Assembly: GCA_036512155.1 (NCBI GenBank)
Contig: DATCBD010000072.1
Location: 1 to 17,807, forward strand
From: Palsa-739 sp036512155
GTDB lineage: Bacteria > Actinomycetota > Thermoleophilia > Gaiellales > Gaiellaceae
Direction: 5' to 3'
Length of the DNA: 17,807 nt
Shown here: positions 1 to 6,150 of the stretch, in pieces
Layout of the letters: each line of letters opens with the position of its first letter
How positions within the stretch are numbered: the first letter of the stretch is position 1
Made by a program: the position numbers and the translations under genes
Notes under the pieces: generated by a model
Told to the model about the DNA's origin: nothing
The model's database searches: none
The model's input: only the letters and a program-made list of their open reading frames with translations

Positions 1-573
1 CACGCGGCGGCTACGGATTACGCGCGGTATGCGATCGAGGAGAACAAGGACTCGCAGTTCGCCGATCGTGAGCGCATTGGCCTCAGCCACGTGGCGCCGG
101 TAGGTCATGGGATTACTCGGGCTGATGTGGTAGCTCATACAGCGAAAGCCAAGTCGCGGCCCTTCAACCTCCCGAACGTAGTAGGCAAGCGCCGTGCCAA
201 CGCCTCGCCGGCGCGCCGACGGAATGACGCGCAGGCCATACGAGTATGGAAGCTCTGGCGACGCATCGACATTCAGCCCATAGCCAGGAAGCCGCAGTGG
301 CCGCGCCGTGATCCATACGACGCCGATCAACTGATCTTCTTGTTCGGCGACGACGGCATAGTCACCGCCGGCGAGCCGCTTGCGCACCGTGCGCCGTCCA
401 CCAGCGAGCCGTGCGAGCGCCTGCGCATCCGCGGCAGTCGCCGGACGAATCCATGCTGGTCCGTCGTGCACGGCCTCCGCCGGCAGCTCAGCCACGCAAT
501 AAAGCAGGGTGTCAACCTTGACCAGTCGTCGCGCGAGCGCGGTCCCGAGTAGCAAGCCCCCGCGGAGCGTCAC
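1..573 (-). CDS. GNAT-family N-acetyltransferase, C-terminus cut by window edge
   Basis: The minus-strand frame is open from about 687 to the left edge without a stop. The acetyl-CoA-binding motif A is visible as VIPSARRRGVGTALAYYV, with the R-R-x-G-x-G core. It is preceded by a typical GNAT opening (WIRPATAADAQALARLA) and the strand YAVVAEQEDQLIGVVWI, and followed by YHISPSNPMTYRRH, as in the late beta strands of GNATs. There is no ATG. I chose GTG at 573-571 because it gives a sensible N-terminus (MTLRGGLLLGTALARRLVKVD). GTG at 606 or 687 is also possible. About 191 residues are visible. GNATs transfer an acyl group from acyl-CoA to an amine; the substrate cannot be read from sequence. The family call is fairly firm, the start is not. 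Confidence 0.7.
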   Translation of the reverse strand, partial: MTLRGGLLLGTALARRLVKVDTLLYCVAELPAEAVHDGPAWIRPATAADAQALARLAGGRRTVRKRLAGGDYAVVAEQEDQLIGVVWITARPLRLPGYGLNVDASPELPYSYGLRVIPSARRRGVGTALAYYVREVEGPRLGFRCMSYHISPSNPMTYRRHVAEANALTIGELRVLVLLDRIPRVIRSRRV

Positions 574-963
574 GACCTGGCCGCCGGCGCTGGAATTCGG
601 CTGCACGACATCACGATGCGTGGCGATGGCAGATGCAGTCTCAGCGTTTCGTGCCGGTGGTCGGCAGCCGGGAGCCGCTCCTGCCACACCGCTTCACCTG
701 GAACGTCACCGTCTCTCCGACCGCAGTTCCAGCCGACGCATTCCCCTCTGCGATCCATGGAAGCAGTACTCGGCATCAGCCCCGCACGCTGGCGCGGCGA
801 ACGATCGGACGTCGGATTCGCGCGTTGGTCGACGTTATCGTCCCACTCACTCCGGCTCGAGCGGCGTGACGCGCATCGGGCGAACTGCCAAAGGACTTGT
901 CGATCCGCGCCGCGCGTTTGTCCACGGGGTCTGCCGCCGGTCGCAGGGTTGTCGCCGCCCCCA
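574..963. other. region without a convincing gene
   Basis: Frames on both strands are short or have the composition of chance ORFs. On the minus strand a readable stretch ends with GETVTFQVKRCGRSGSRLP and stops near 637, but upstream it runs into an in-frame TGA at 776-778, beyond which the same frame continues (AGVSGTITSTNARIRRP). This could be the decayed tail of a secreted protein or chance. I cannot assign it. Confidence 0.35.
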
Positions 964-1262
964 TCAGGCGGTCGGTGCGACCCCGAACAGCTTCTTGTAG
1001 AGCAGCTCCCAGTTCGAAGCGATCTGCTGCTGGGCCGAGCGGAGGTTGATCGTTCCGGTGCACACCGCCTTGTGCGCGCCGTTCTCCAGTTTGTCTTTCA
1101 CGTGGTAGCCAGGCGCGTGCCCTGGAAGGGTCGCCTTCTCCGGGTACAGGTTGGCGATGTCGTTCGAGCCGCCGAGCTCCAACGAAACAATGTGGTCGAT
1201 CTCAAGCGTGCGCCCACCGCAAGAAGTCCAGCCGCAGCCGCAACGATCAACAATGCCCTCAT
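964..1262 (-). CDS. Small secreted HNH-endonuclease-like protein with apparent frameshift
   Basis: The C-terminal ~80 residues read as an HNH-type domain: LEIDHIVSLELGGSNDIANL supplies the DH and central N, YHVKDKLENGAHKAVC supplies the second His region and a Cys, and the end is SNWELLYKKLFG. Proteins of this kind are usually about 100-130 aa with an N-terminal signal peptide. No ATG, GTG or TTG precedes the domain closely in its own frame; the nearest is GTG at 1335-1333. In the neighbouring frame an ATG at 1262-1260 opens a clear signal peptide, MRALLIVAAAAGLLAVGA. The span from that ATG to the stop is 299 nt, exactly one base short of 100 codons, as expected from a single-base deletion or sequencing error near 1205-1215. 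If intact it would be an exported metal-dependent nuclease. No neighbour gives it a clear role. Confidence 0.6.
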
Positions 1263-1562
1263 CGCCTGCCTGTCCCCTCTCCCGGACTGCCCGTTGTCCA
1301 CAGTACGCCGACGCCCTGGAGGCTTCAAGCCCCACCCGCGGGGCCTTGTCCCTCGAACGAGCCACACCAAAGGGGCGAAGGAAACCCGGCCAAGCAGCCA
1401 GCTCGATTGCCCGCTTCCGGACGCAAGATCTCGGAATAGCAGCGAGCGTCTGCGTTCCGGACCACCGTCTCCGAGAAGACGCAACCGGACACAGCGGAGC
1501 ATCTTTTATCCCCCCGGGTGCGCATGGAGGCGACAGGACTGCGGTCCTGCCGTCTCCGCCAC
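1263..1562. other. intergenic stretch with no supported gene
   Basis: Minus-strand frames remain open here, but their composition (runs of Arg, Ser, Pro and Ala with no motif) looks non-coding. The only structure I can support is the inverted repeat at 1526-1557, listed separately. Confidence 0.4.
1526..1557 (-). terminator. terminator-like hairpin
   Basis: A 14-bp stem (one A-C mismatch, one G-T pair) closes a 4-nt TGCG loop; the perfect inner core is CAGGAC/GTCCTG. It begins a few bases downstream of the minus-strand stop at 1565-1563, where a terminator for that ORF, and for the tRNA upstream, would be expected. No T-tract follows, so intrinsic termination is inferred, not shown. Confidence 0.4.
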
Positions 1563-1900
1563 CTATTGGAATGGGCTCATCGTCGTCGATCGCCGCGGCG
1601 ATCCGCTGTCCTCTGCTTGTCGCCGGGCGACAGCGGCGTGATGGCGAAGCAGCAGGGAACGCGCCTTCTCGAGCGTTGTCAGCGCCTCCCATGGATCGAC
1701 CGGGATCTGCTTCGTCGCCGAGAGTCGTACGAGCTTCTCGACCTTGTCGAACTCGTCGTATTGAGCGAGATGTTCAGGCTGTTGCGGAAACAGGACGTTC
1801 CGATTGCTTGGGCACAAGTCCCCACGCAGCTTCGGTTCGGCTGCTCTGACTGAACCGGAGGGAGAGTACGAGGTACGAATCGACGTACAACTTGCTGCAT
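1563..1900 (-). pseudogene. small frame-broken ORF downstream of tRNA-Arg
   Basis: An excellent Shine-Dalgarno (GGAGGAGCG at 1909-1901) lies directly before ATG at 1900-1898, giving MQQVVRRFVPRTLPPVQ. That frame soon becomes Ser/Arg-rich. The plausible protein continues in a different frame: FPQQPEHLAQYDEFDKVEK, then LVRLSATKQIPVDPWEALT, then LEKARSLLLRHHAAVARRQ, to a TAG at 1565-1563. The acidic/hydrophobic helical pattern and GC-rich third positions of the second part look coding. A frameshift, real or technical, would join the two. I recognise no family. An alternative is a short intact ORF in the downstream frame from a TTG or the ATG overlapping the tRNA 3' base. Confidence 0.35.
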
Positions 1901-1930
1901 CGCTCCTCCAAACACCGCTTGGTTGAGCCA

Positions 1931-2003
1931 TGCGCCCGGCATGATTCGAACATGCGACCTCTGCCTCCGCAGGGCAGCGCTCTATCCCCTGAGCTACGGG
2001 CGC
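1931..2003 (-). tRNA. tRNA-Arg, anticodon GCG
   Basis: All arms form by eye on the minus strand. The acceptor stem is GCGCCCG/CGGGCGC, D stem GCTC/GAGC, anticodon stem CTGCC/GGCAG with loop CTGCGGA, a 5-nt variable loop, and T stem GCATG/CATGC with loop TTCGAAT. The discriminator is A and the length is 73 nt. CCA is not encoded; the next bases are TGG. Anticodon GCG reads CGC/CGU, i.e. arginine, and the D-loop A fits Arg identity. Bacteria normally read CGN with ACG (inosine), so GCG is unusual. The 5' ten bases overlap the end of the upstream zinc-protein gene. Confidence 0.95.
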
Positions 2004-2272
2004 TTCGGGAACGGCCAGTGTAACCGCATGCGCTTGCGCGGCTGCGCTTTCCGCCACTCGTCGTAACTCGGCATGCGGCCCTGCTCGCGCGCGGCCTGGA
2101 CGCATTCGGCGTGCGCGTGCCGCCGGCGGCTCGTGTCGCCTTCGGGCGCGATGAGGACGTGCGGTGCCATCGCATGCAGGCGGTAGCCGCAGAGCGGGCA
2201 GCGATACGTTGCCGGCTTGAGGTTGTGCGCGGCGCGCACCGACCACCACGCGGCCGGCTCGAGCCTAGGCAC
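1994..2272 (-). CDS. Small zinc-binding-type hypothetical protein
   Basis: This is a 92-aa basic protein with YRCPLCGY (Cys25, Cys28) followed by HAHAEC (His52, His54, Cys57), a spacing that suggests one structural zinc site. The C-terminus is Arg/Lys-rich (RKAQPRKRMRLHWPFPKRP). Start GTG at 2272-2270 overlaps the end of the upstream ygfZ-like gene by 8 nt, implying co-transcription and translational coupling. Its last residues (Lys-Arg-Pro-stop) fall inside the tRNA-Arg acceptor stem: the TAG stop is bases 8-10 of the tRNA. I do not recognise a named family. Nucleic-acid binding is possible from charge and zinc motif but is only inference. Confidence 0.75.
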   Translation of the reverse strand: MPRLEPAAWWSVRAAHNLKPATYRCPLCGYRLHAMAPHVLIAPEGDTSRRRHAHAECVQAAREQGRMPSYDEWRKAQPRKRMRLHWPFPKRP

Positions 2273-2942
2273 CTTTGGTGCGCACGTACGCGAGCGCGAC
2301 GACGGAGCCGTCGGGGCGTCGCGCCGAGCTCGTGACGCGCTCGACAGACGTCTCGTCGTCGAGCTCGACCACCTGCAGCTTGCGGTTGACATGGCCGCGG
2401 TAGTGCAGGCGAGCGATTGGCTCCTGCCCCGGGTAGCAGCCCTTGCTGAAGCTGATGTGCGTCTCGTCGAGGCCGGCCTCAGCAGGGAGCACGCGATCGT
2501 CGAGCTCGTGTCCCCACCGCGGGACACCGGCCTCGATGCGGCGCAGCTCGAGCTCGTCGGCGGAGAGCGTCGGCTCGAGGCCTGCGTCGAGCACCTCGAC
2601 GGCGCCGGGAAAGTCGGTGGCGATGCCGTCGCCGCCGAACGCGAGCACCGTCTCGTGCTCCTCTGGCGCGACCTCGCAGCTCGCCCGGAGCCGCATGCGC
2701 GTCAAGTGCGCCCTCACGGGCTCGCCGAGCTCCGGCTCGGTGAGGAGCAGGTAGTCGTCCTCGCCGCGCCGCCAGACGACGAGCGGCGCGATCAGCCGCG
2801 CCTTTGCCGTCAGCAGGAGCGCAGGACAGGAGTCGCCGACAGCGAGCGCGTCGACGTCGTTCGAGACCATGCGCTGGAGATAGTCGCGCGCGTCCGCTCC
2901 GGCAACCCGGACGAAGGCGCGCGGGCGCTGTGCCACGTCCAT
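2265..2942 (-). CDS. ygfZ: YgfZ-type folate-binding protein
   Basis: The 225-aa protein belongs to the YgfZ/GcvT-like family, which binds tetrahydrofolate and helps maintain certain iron-sulfur enzymes. The diagnostic signature KGCYPGQE is at residues 167-174 with Cys169. The N-terminal RVAGADARDYLQRMVSNDV matches the family opening. It is shorter than typical members (about 300 aa), ending soon after the signature region (VALAYVRTKGA), so the C-terminal barrel is reduced. Start ATG at 2942-2940 fits homology; further upstream the frame becomes Arg/Pro-rich and unconvincing. It is divergent from the sulfite-oxidase-like gene with only 20 bp between start codons. YgfZ's role with Fe-S enzymes may be relevant to the radical-SAM LipA in this window, but that link is speculative. 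Confidence 0.85.
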   Translation of the reverse strand: MDVAQRPRAFVRVAGADARDYLQRMVSNDVDALAVGDSCPALLLTAKARLIAPLVVWRRGEDDYLLLTEPELGEPVRAHLTRMRLRASCEVAPEEHETVLAFGGDGIATDFPGAVEVLDAGLEPTLSADELELRRIEAGVPRWGHELDDRVLPAEAGLDETHISFSKGCYPGQEPIARLHYRGHVNRKLQVVELDDETSVERVTSSARRPDGSVVALAYVRTKGA

Positions 2943-2962
2943 GGGATTAGTGTACGAACGCG

Positions 2963-3574
2963 ATGCCGCTCTTCCGCTCGAAGGCCGAGGACAAGGTGCG
3001 CGCGGCGGGCTTCGACCCCGCCAGGCTCCCGCCCGGGCAGTACCTGACCGAGAAGTGGCCGGTGCTGCACGCGGGCGACGTACCAAAGGTGGATCTCGCG
3101 GCGTGGGACCTGCGCGTGTGGGGCGAGGTCGAGAACGAGATCACGCTGACCTTCGAAGAGCTCACGGCGCTGCCGGCGACCGAGGTGACGAGCGACATCC
3201 ATTGCGTCACTCGCTGGAGCCGCTTCGACGCCCACTTTAAAGGCGTGCACTGGCGCGAGATCGCAAAGCTGTGCAACCCGAAGCCGAGCGCGCATTTCGC
3301 CATCGCCCATGCAGAGGCAGGCTTCACGGCGAACTCGCCGCTCGCCGCGATCGAGGACGAGAACGCGTTGATCGTGTACGAAGCCGACGGCGGACCGCTC
3401 ACGCCGGACCACGGCTGGCCGGTGCGGTTGTTCGTGCCGACGAAGTACTTCTGGAAGAGCGCGAAGTGGCTCCGCGGCATCGAGCTGACCGCCGCCGACA
3501 AGCCAGGGTTCTGGGAGCGCTACGGCTACAACAACAACGCGGACTACTGGAAAGAAGAGCGCTACGGGTTCTAG
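2963..3574 (+). CDS. Sulfite-oxidase-like molybdopterin oxidoreductase
   Basis: The 203-aa protein matches the short cytoplasmic sulfite-oxidase-like (YedY/MsrP-related) Moco-domain proteins. The molybdenum-ligating cysteine is in SDIHCVTRWSRFD (Cys81). PVRLFVPTKYFWKSAKW (residues 153-169) is the conserved cofactor-domain segment. The N-terminus is MPLFRSKAEDKVRAAGFDP with no Tat signal (no twin arginine), so it is probably cytoplasmic, unlike periplasmic MsrP. ATG at 2963 is the only good start. There is no dimerisation domain and no heme domain. The substrate and electron partner are unknown. It is monocistronic, ending before a strong hairpin. Confidence 0.88.
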   Translation: MPLFRSKAEDKVRAAGFDPARLPPGQYLTEKWPVLHAGDVPKVDLAAWDLRVWGEVENEITLTFEELTALPATEVTSDIHCVTRWSRFDAHFKGVHWREIAKLCNPKPSAHFAIAHAEAGFTANSPLAAIEDENALIVYEADGGPLTPDHGWPVRLFVPTKYFWKSAKWLRGIELTAADKPGFWERYGYNNNADYWKEERYGF

Positions 3575-3579
3575 TACGA

Positions 3580-3607
3580 CGAAGGGCGGCCTCGCGGCCG
3601 CCCTTCG
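3580..3607. terminator. bidirectional terminator hairpin
   Basis: A perfect 12-bp stem CGAAGGGCGGCC/GGCCGCCCTTCG closes a TCGC tetraloop between two convergent genes (stops at 3574 and 3633). Either strand would form it. There is no long T-tract, which is common for high-GC genomes. Confidence 0.8.
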
Positions 3608-3632
3608 CTTCCAGCAGTAGCCCGAAGGCTCG

Positions 3633-5267
3633 TTACATCATCCCGCCCATGTCGGGCATGCCGCCGCCCATGCCGGCGCCGGACTTGTCCGGTGCCTCGG
3701 CGACGATCGCCTCGGTGGTGAGGATGTTCTTCGCGATCGATGCTGCGTTCTGCAGCGCGGAGCGCGTGACCATCGTGGGATCGCCGATGCCTGACTTGAG
3801 CAGGTCCTCGACTTCACCCGTGTCGACGTTCAGGCCCCAGCCCTTCTGGGCGCTGCGAACGCTTGCGACCGCGATCGAGCCCTCGAGGCCCGCGTTGGCC
3901 GCGAGCTGGCGAAGGGGCTCCTCGAGCGCGCGGATGATGATCTTCGCGCCCGTCTGCTCGTCGCCCTCGAGCTCCGCGAGGAGCTGTTCCTTGACAGCGT
4001 CCGCCGCGTTGATGAGCGCGACGCCGCCGCCGGGAACCTGACCCTCCTCGAGCGCCGCGCGAGCGGCCTGGAGAGCGTCCTCGACGCGGTGCTTCTTCTC
4101 CTTCATCTCCGTCTCGGTCGACGCGCCGACCTTGACGACGGCGACGCCGCCGGACAGCTTCGCGAGGCGCTCCTGGAGCTTCTCGCGATCGAAGTCGGAG
4201 TCGGTGTTCTCGATCTCCGCCTTCAGCTGCTTGATCCGGCCCTTGATCGCGTCGGACTCGCCGGCACCATCGATGATGGTGGTCGAGTCCTTGTCGACGA
4301 CGACACGACGGGCCTTGCCGAGCTGCGAGATCTTCGTGTTCTCGAGCTTCAGGCCCATCTCCTCGGTGATGACTTCGGCACCCGTGAGGATGGCGATGTC
4401 CTCGAGCATCCGCTTGCGGCGGTCACCGAAGCCCGGCGCCTTGACGGCGACGGCCTGGAAGGTGCCGCGCAGCTTATTGACGACGATCGTCGCAAGCGAC
4501 TCGCCCTCGACGTCCTCCGCCACGATCAGCAGCGGACGGCCGGCCTGGATGACCTGCTCGAGCACGGGCAGGAGATCCTTGACCGCGCCGATCTTCTGGT
4601 TGGCGACGAGGACGAACGGCTCGTCCAGCACCGCCTCCATGCGCTCGGCGTCGGTGATCATGTACGGCGAGAGGTAGCCCTTGTCGAACTGCATGCCCTC
4701 GGTGAACTCGAGCTCGAGGCCAAGGGTCTGGCCCTCCTCGACGTTCACGACGCCGTCCTTGCCGACCTTCTCGATCGAGTCCGCAATCACGTCGCCGATC
4801 TCGCGCTCGCGCGAGGAGACGGTCGCCACGCGGGCGATGTCCTCCTTGCCGGAGACGCTCTTCGACTGCGACTTGAGGTTCTCGACGACTGCGTCGACGG
4901 CCTTCTCGATGCCGCGCTTGAGCCCCATGGGGTTCGCGCCTGCGGCAACGTTCTTCAGGCCCTCGCGAACGATCGCCTGGGCGAGCACGGTCGCGGTTGT
5001 GGTTCCGTCGCCGGCGACATCGTTCGTCGCCGTTGCGACCTCGCGCACGAGCTGTGCGCCCTGGTTCTCGAAGACGTCCTCGACCTCGATCTCGCGAGCG
5101 ATGGTGACGCCGTCGTTCGTGATGGTCGGCGCGCCGAACTTCTTGTCCAGCACGACGTACCGGCCCTTCGGGCCAAGTGTGACCTTGACCGCGTCGGCGA
5201 GGGTATTCACGCCGCGCTCGAGAGCGCGCCGTGCATCCTCGTTGAACTTCAGCTCTTTGTGAGCCAT
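3633..5267 (-). CDS. groL: 60-kDa chaperonin GroEL
   Basis: The 544-aa sequence is full-length GroEL: KFNEDARRALERGVNTLADAVKVTLGPKGR at the N-terminus, the ATP-site motif AGDGTTTATVLAQAIV (catalytic Asp), EDVEGESLATIVVNKLRGT in the apical domain, and AALEEGQVPGGGVAL near the C-terminal equatorial half. The tail ends in a Gly-Met repeat (GAGMGGGMPDMGGMM) as in housekeeping GroEL, not the His-rich tail of actinobacterial GroEL1. It folds cytosolic proteins as a double ring with GroES. Start ATG at 5267-5265 follows AGGAGG at 5285-5280, which overlaps the groES stop codon. It is the second gene of a groES-groEL operon and should be heat-regulated through the CIRCE box. Confidence 0.98.
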   Translation of the reverse strand: MAHKELKFNEDARRALERGVNTLADAVKVTLGPKGRYVVLDKKFGAPTITNDGVTIAREIEVEDVFENQGAQLVREVATATNDVAGDGTTTATVLAQAIVREGLKNVAAGANPMGLKRGIEKAVDAVVENLKSQSKSVSGKEDIARVATVSSREREIGDVIADSIEKVGKDGVVNVEEGQTLGLELEFTEGMQFDKGYLSPYMITDAERMEAVLDEPFVLVANQKIGAVKDLLPVLEQVIQAGRPLLIVAEDVEGESLATIVVNKLRGTFQAVAVKAPGFGDRRKRMLEDIAILTGAEVITEEMGLKLENTKISQLGKARRVVVDKDSTTIIDGAGESDAIKGRIKQLKAEIENTDSDFDREKLQERLAKLSGGVAVVKVGASTETEMKEKKHRVEDALQAARAALEEGQVPGGGVALINAADAVKEQLLAELEGDEQTGAKIIIRALEEPLRQLAANAGLEGSIAVASVRSAQKGWGLNVDTGEVEDLLKSGIGDPTMVTRSALQNAASIAKNILTTEAIVAEAPDKSGAGMGGGMPDMGGMM

Positions 5268-5283
5268 GGCTTGTTCAGTCCTC

Positions 5284-5604
5284 CTACTTCGACTTTGCGC
5301 CGGCCAGCTCGCGCGTCCCGACGACCTTCGCGAGAACGTCGCTCTCGCGCAGGATCAGGTACTCGTCCACGCCAACCTTGATCTCGGTCCCGCCGTACTT
5401 GGAGAAGACGATCTCGTCGCCCTCATCCAGGTCCATGGGGACGAATTTGCCGTCGTCGTCCCGGCTGCCCGGGCCGACTGCGAGGACACGGCCGCGCTGC
5501 GGCTTCTCCTTCGCGGTATCCGGCAGCACGATGCCGCTGGTCGTGACGTCCTCTTCATCGAGGACTTCGACGATCAGGCGGTCACCAAGCGGCTTCAGGT
5601 TCAT
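5284..5604 (-). CDS. groS: 10-kDa co-chaperonin GroES
   Basis: The 106-aa co-chaperonin starts MNLKPLGDRLIVEVLDEED, has the mobile loop (TTSGIVLPDTAKEKPQ) that contacts GroEL, and the roof/core VLAVGPGSRDDDGKFVPMDL and GDEIVFSKYGGTEIK. The length is normal for GroES. ATG at 5604-5602 is supported by AGGAGG at 5617-5612 with a 7-nt spacer; an upstream extension in the frame is not needed. It caps the GroEL cavity. It is the first gene of the operon, about 35 nt downstream of the CIRCE element, so HrcA repression is expected. Confidence 0.97.
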   Translation of the reverse strand: MNLKPLGDRLIVEVLDEEDVTTSGIVLPDTAKEKPQRGRVLAVGPGSRDDDGKFVPMDLDEGDEIVFSKYGGTEIKVGVDEYLILRESDVLAKVVGTRELAGAKSK

Positions 5605-5639
5605 ACAACTGCCTCCTGACTGCGACCTTGTGACACTGT

Positions 5640-5666
5640 CTGGCACTCTCACCCCGAGAGTGCTGA
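5640..5666 (-). promoter_or_regulatory. CIRCE operator (HrcA site)
   Basis: On the plus strand the arms are CTGGCACTC and GAGTGCTGA, separated by 9 nt (TCACCCCGA). The known CIRCE consensus is TTAGCACTC-N9-GAGTGCTAA, so 7 of 9 and 8 of 9 arm bases match. It lies between the predicted -10 box and groES, which is the standard arrangement for HrcA repression of chaperonin operons. The hrcA gene is not in the window. Confidence 0.92.
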
Positions 5667-5669
5667 GGT

Positions 5670-5698
5670 AGTGTAGTGATGGACCGCAGGTCCCGCAA
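5670..5698 (-). promoter_or_regulatory. Predicted sigma-70-like promoter of groES-groEL
   Basis: On the minus strand, TTGCGG (5698-5693) is followed by a 17-nt spacer and TACACT (5675-5670). Spacing is ideal and the -10 box matches TATAAT at 4 of 6 positions. Transcription would begin within or just before CIRCE. Confidence 0.55.
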
Positions 5699-5715
5699 GC
5701 CGCTAGAACACGGAG

Positions 5716-6150
5716 ATGAAGCGCGAATTCTCGGCCGGCGGCGTGCTCGTCCGGACCCTAGCCGGACGCGTGCATGTGGCAGCCATCCGGCCGCAGGGGA
5801 AGCCGGCCGGGACCTGGGTGCTCCCGAAGGGGAACATCGACCCGGGCGAGATCCCAGCTGAGACGGCCGTCCGGGAAGTATGGGAGGAGACCGGGGTCGA
5901 CGGCCGGCTCGTCGAAAAGCTCGGCGACGTCAAATACGTCTACACCTGGGACGGAGAGCGGATCTTCAAGGTCGTGAGCTTCTTCCTCCTCCGGGCCGGG
6001 CGCGGACGGATCGGCGCGATCGAGGACGAGATGCGCGTCGAGGTGGCCGAGGCCCGCTGGCTCCCGCTCGACGAGGCGCCGCGCCTGCTCGCCTACGGCG
6101 GGGAGCGGGAGATGGCGGCGAAAGCGCGAGATAGGCTCGGCGCCGGATGA
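5716..6150 (+). CDS. Nudix hydrolase (MutT-like)
   Basis: The 144-aa protein carries an exact Nudix box, G-x5-E-x7-REVxEExGV, at residues 39-61 (GNIDPGEIPAETAVREVWEE with TGV). The Glu residues of REVWEE bind the catalytic metal. Nudix enzymes hydrolyse nucleoside-diphosphate-linked compounds. The compact N-terminus (SAGGVLVRTLAGRVHVAAI) and WVLPKGNID resemble MutT/Ap4A-hydrolase-like members, but the substrate cannot be fixed. Start ATG at 5716 fits the family; GGAG lies directly against the ATG and so is no proper Shine-Dalgarno, and the message may be nearly leaderless. Its stop overlaps the next start (ATGA), implying coupling. Confidence 0.92.
   Translation: MKREFSAGGVLVRTLAGRVHVAAIRPQGKPAGTWVLPKGNIDPGEIPAETAVREVWEETGVDGRLVEKLGDVKYVYTWDGERIFKVVSFFLLRAGRGRIGAIEDEMRVEVAEARWLPLDEAPRLLAYGGEREMAAKARDRLGAG

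Noticed and set aside
91..552. Plus-strand open frame of 153 codons at the left edge
   Set aside because: The opposite strand reads as a GNAT with a clear acetyl-CoA motif, so this is its shadow.
1526..1557. Possible second tRNA or structured RNA
   Set aside because: Only one hairpin forms; there is no T-arm GTTCGAA-type loop or acceptor stem, so a terminator-like hairpin is the better reading.
616..1641. Plus-strand open frame of 341 codons
   Set aside because: Covers the antisense of the HNH domain and non-coding sequence; Ser/Arg/Pro-rich with no motif.
1..1931. Attachment-site duplication of the tRNA-Arg 3' end
   Set aside because: I looked for another copy of the T-arm/acceptor sequence to the left and did not see one.
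4089..5381. Long plus-strand open frame of about 430 codons across the groEL region
   Set aside because: It is antisense to an unmistakable GroEL; its Leu/Asp/Arg-rich composition is the mirror of GC-rich codon positions.
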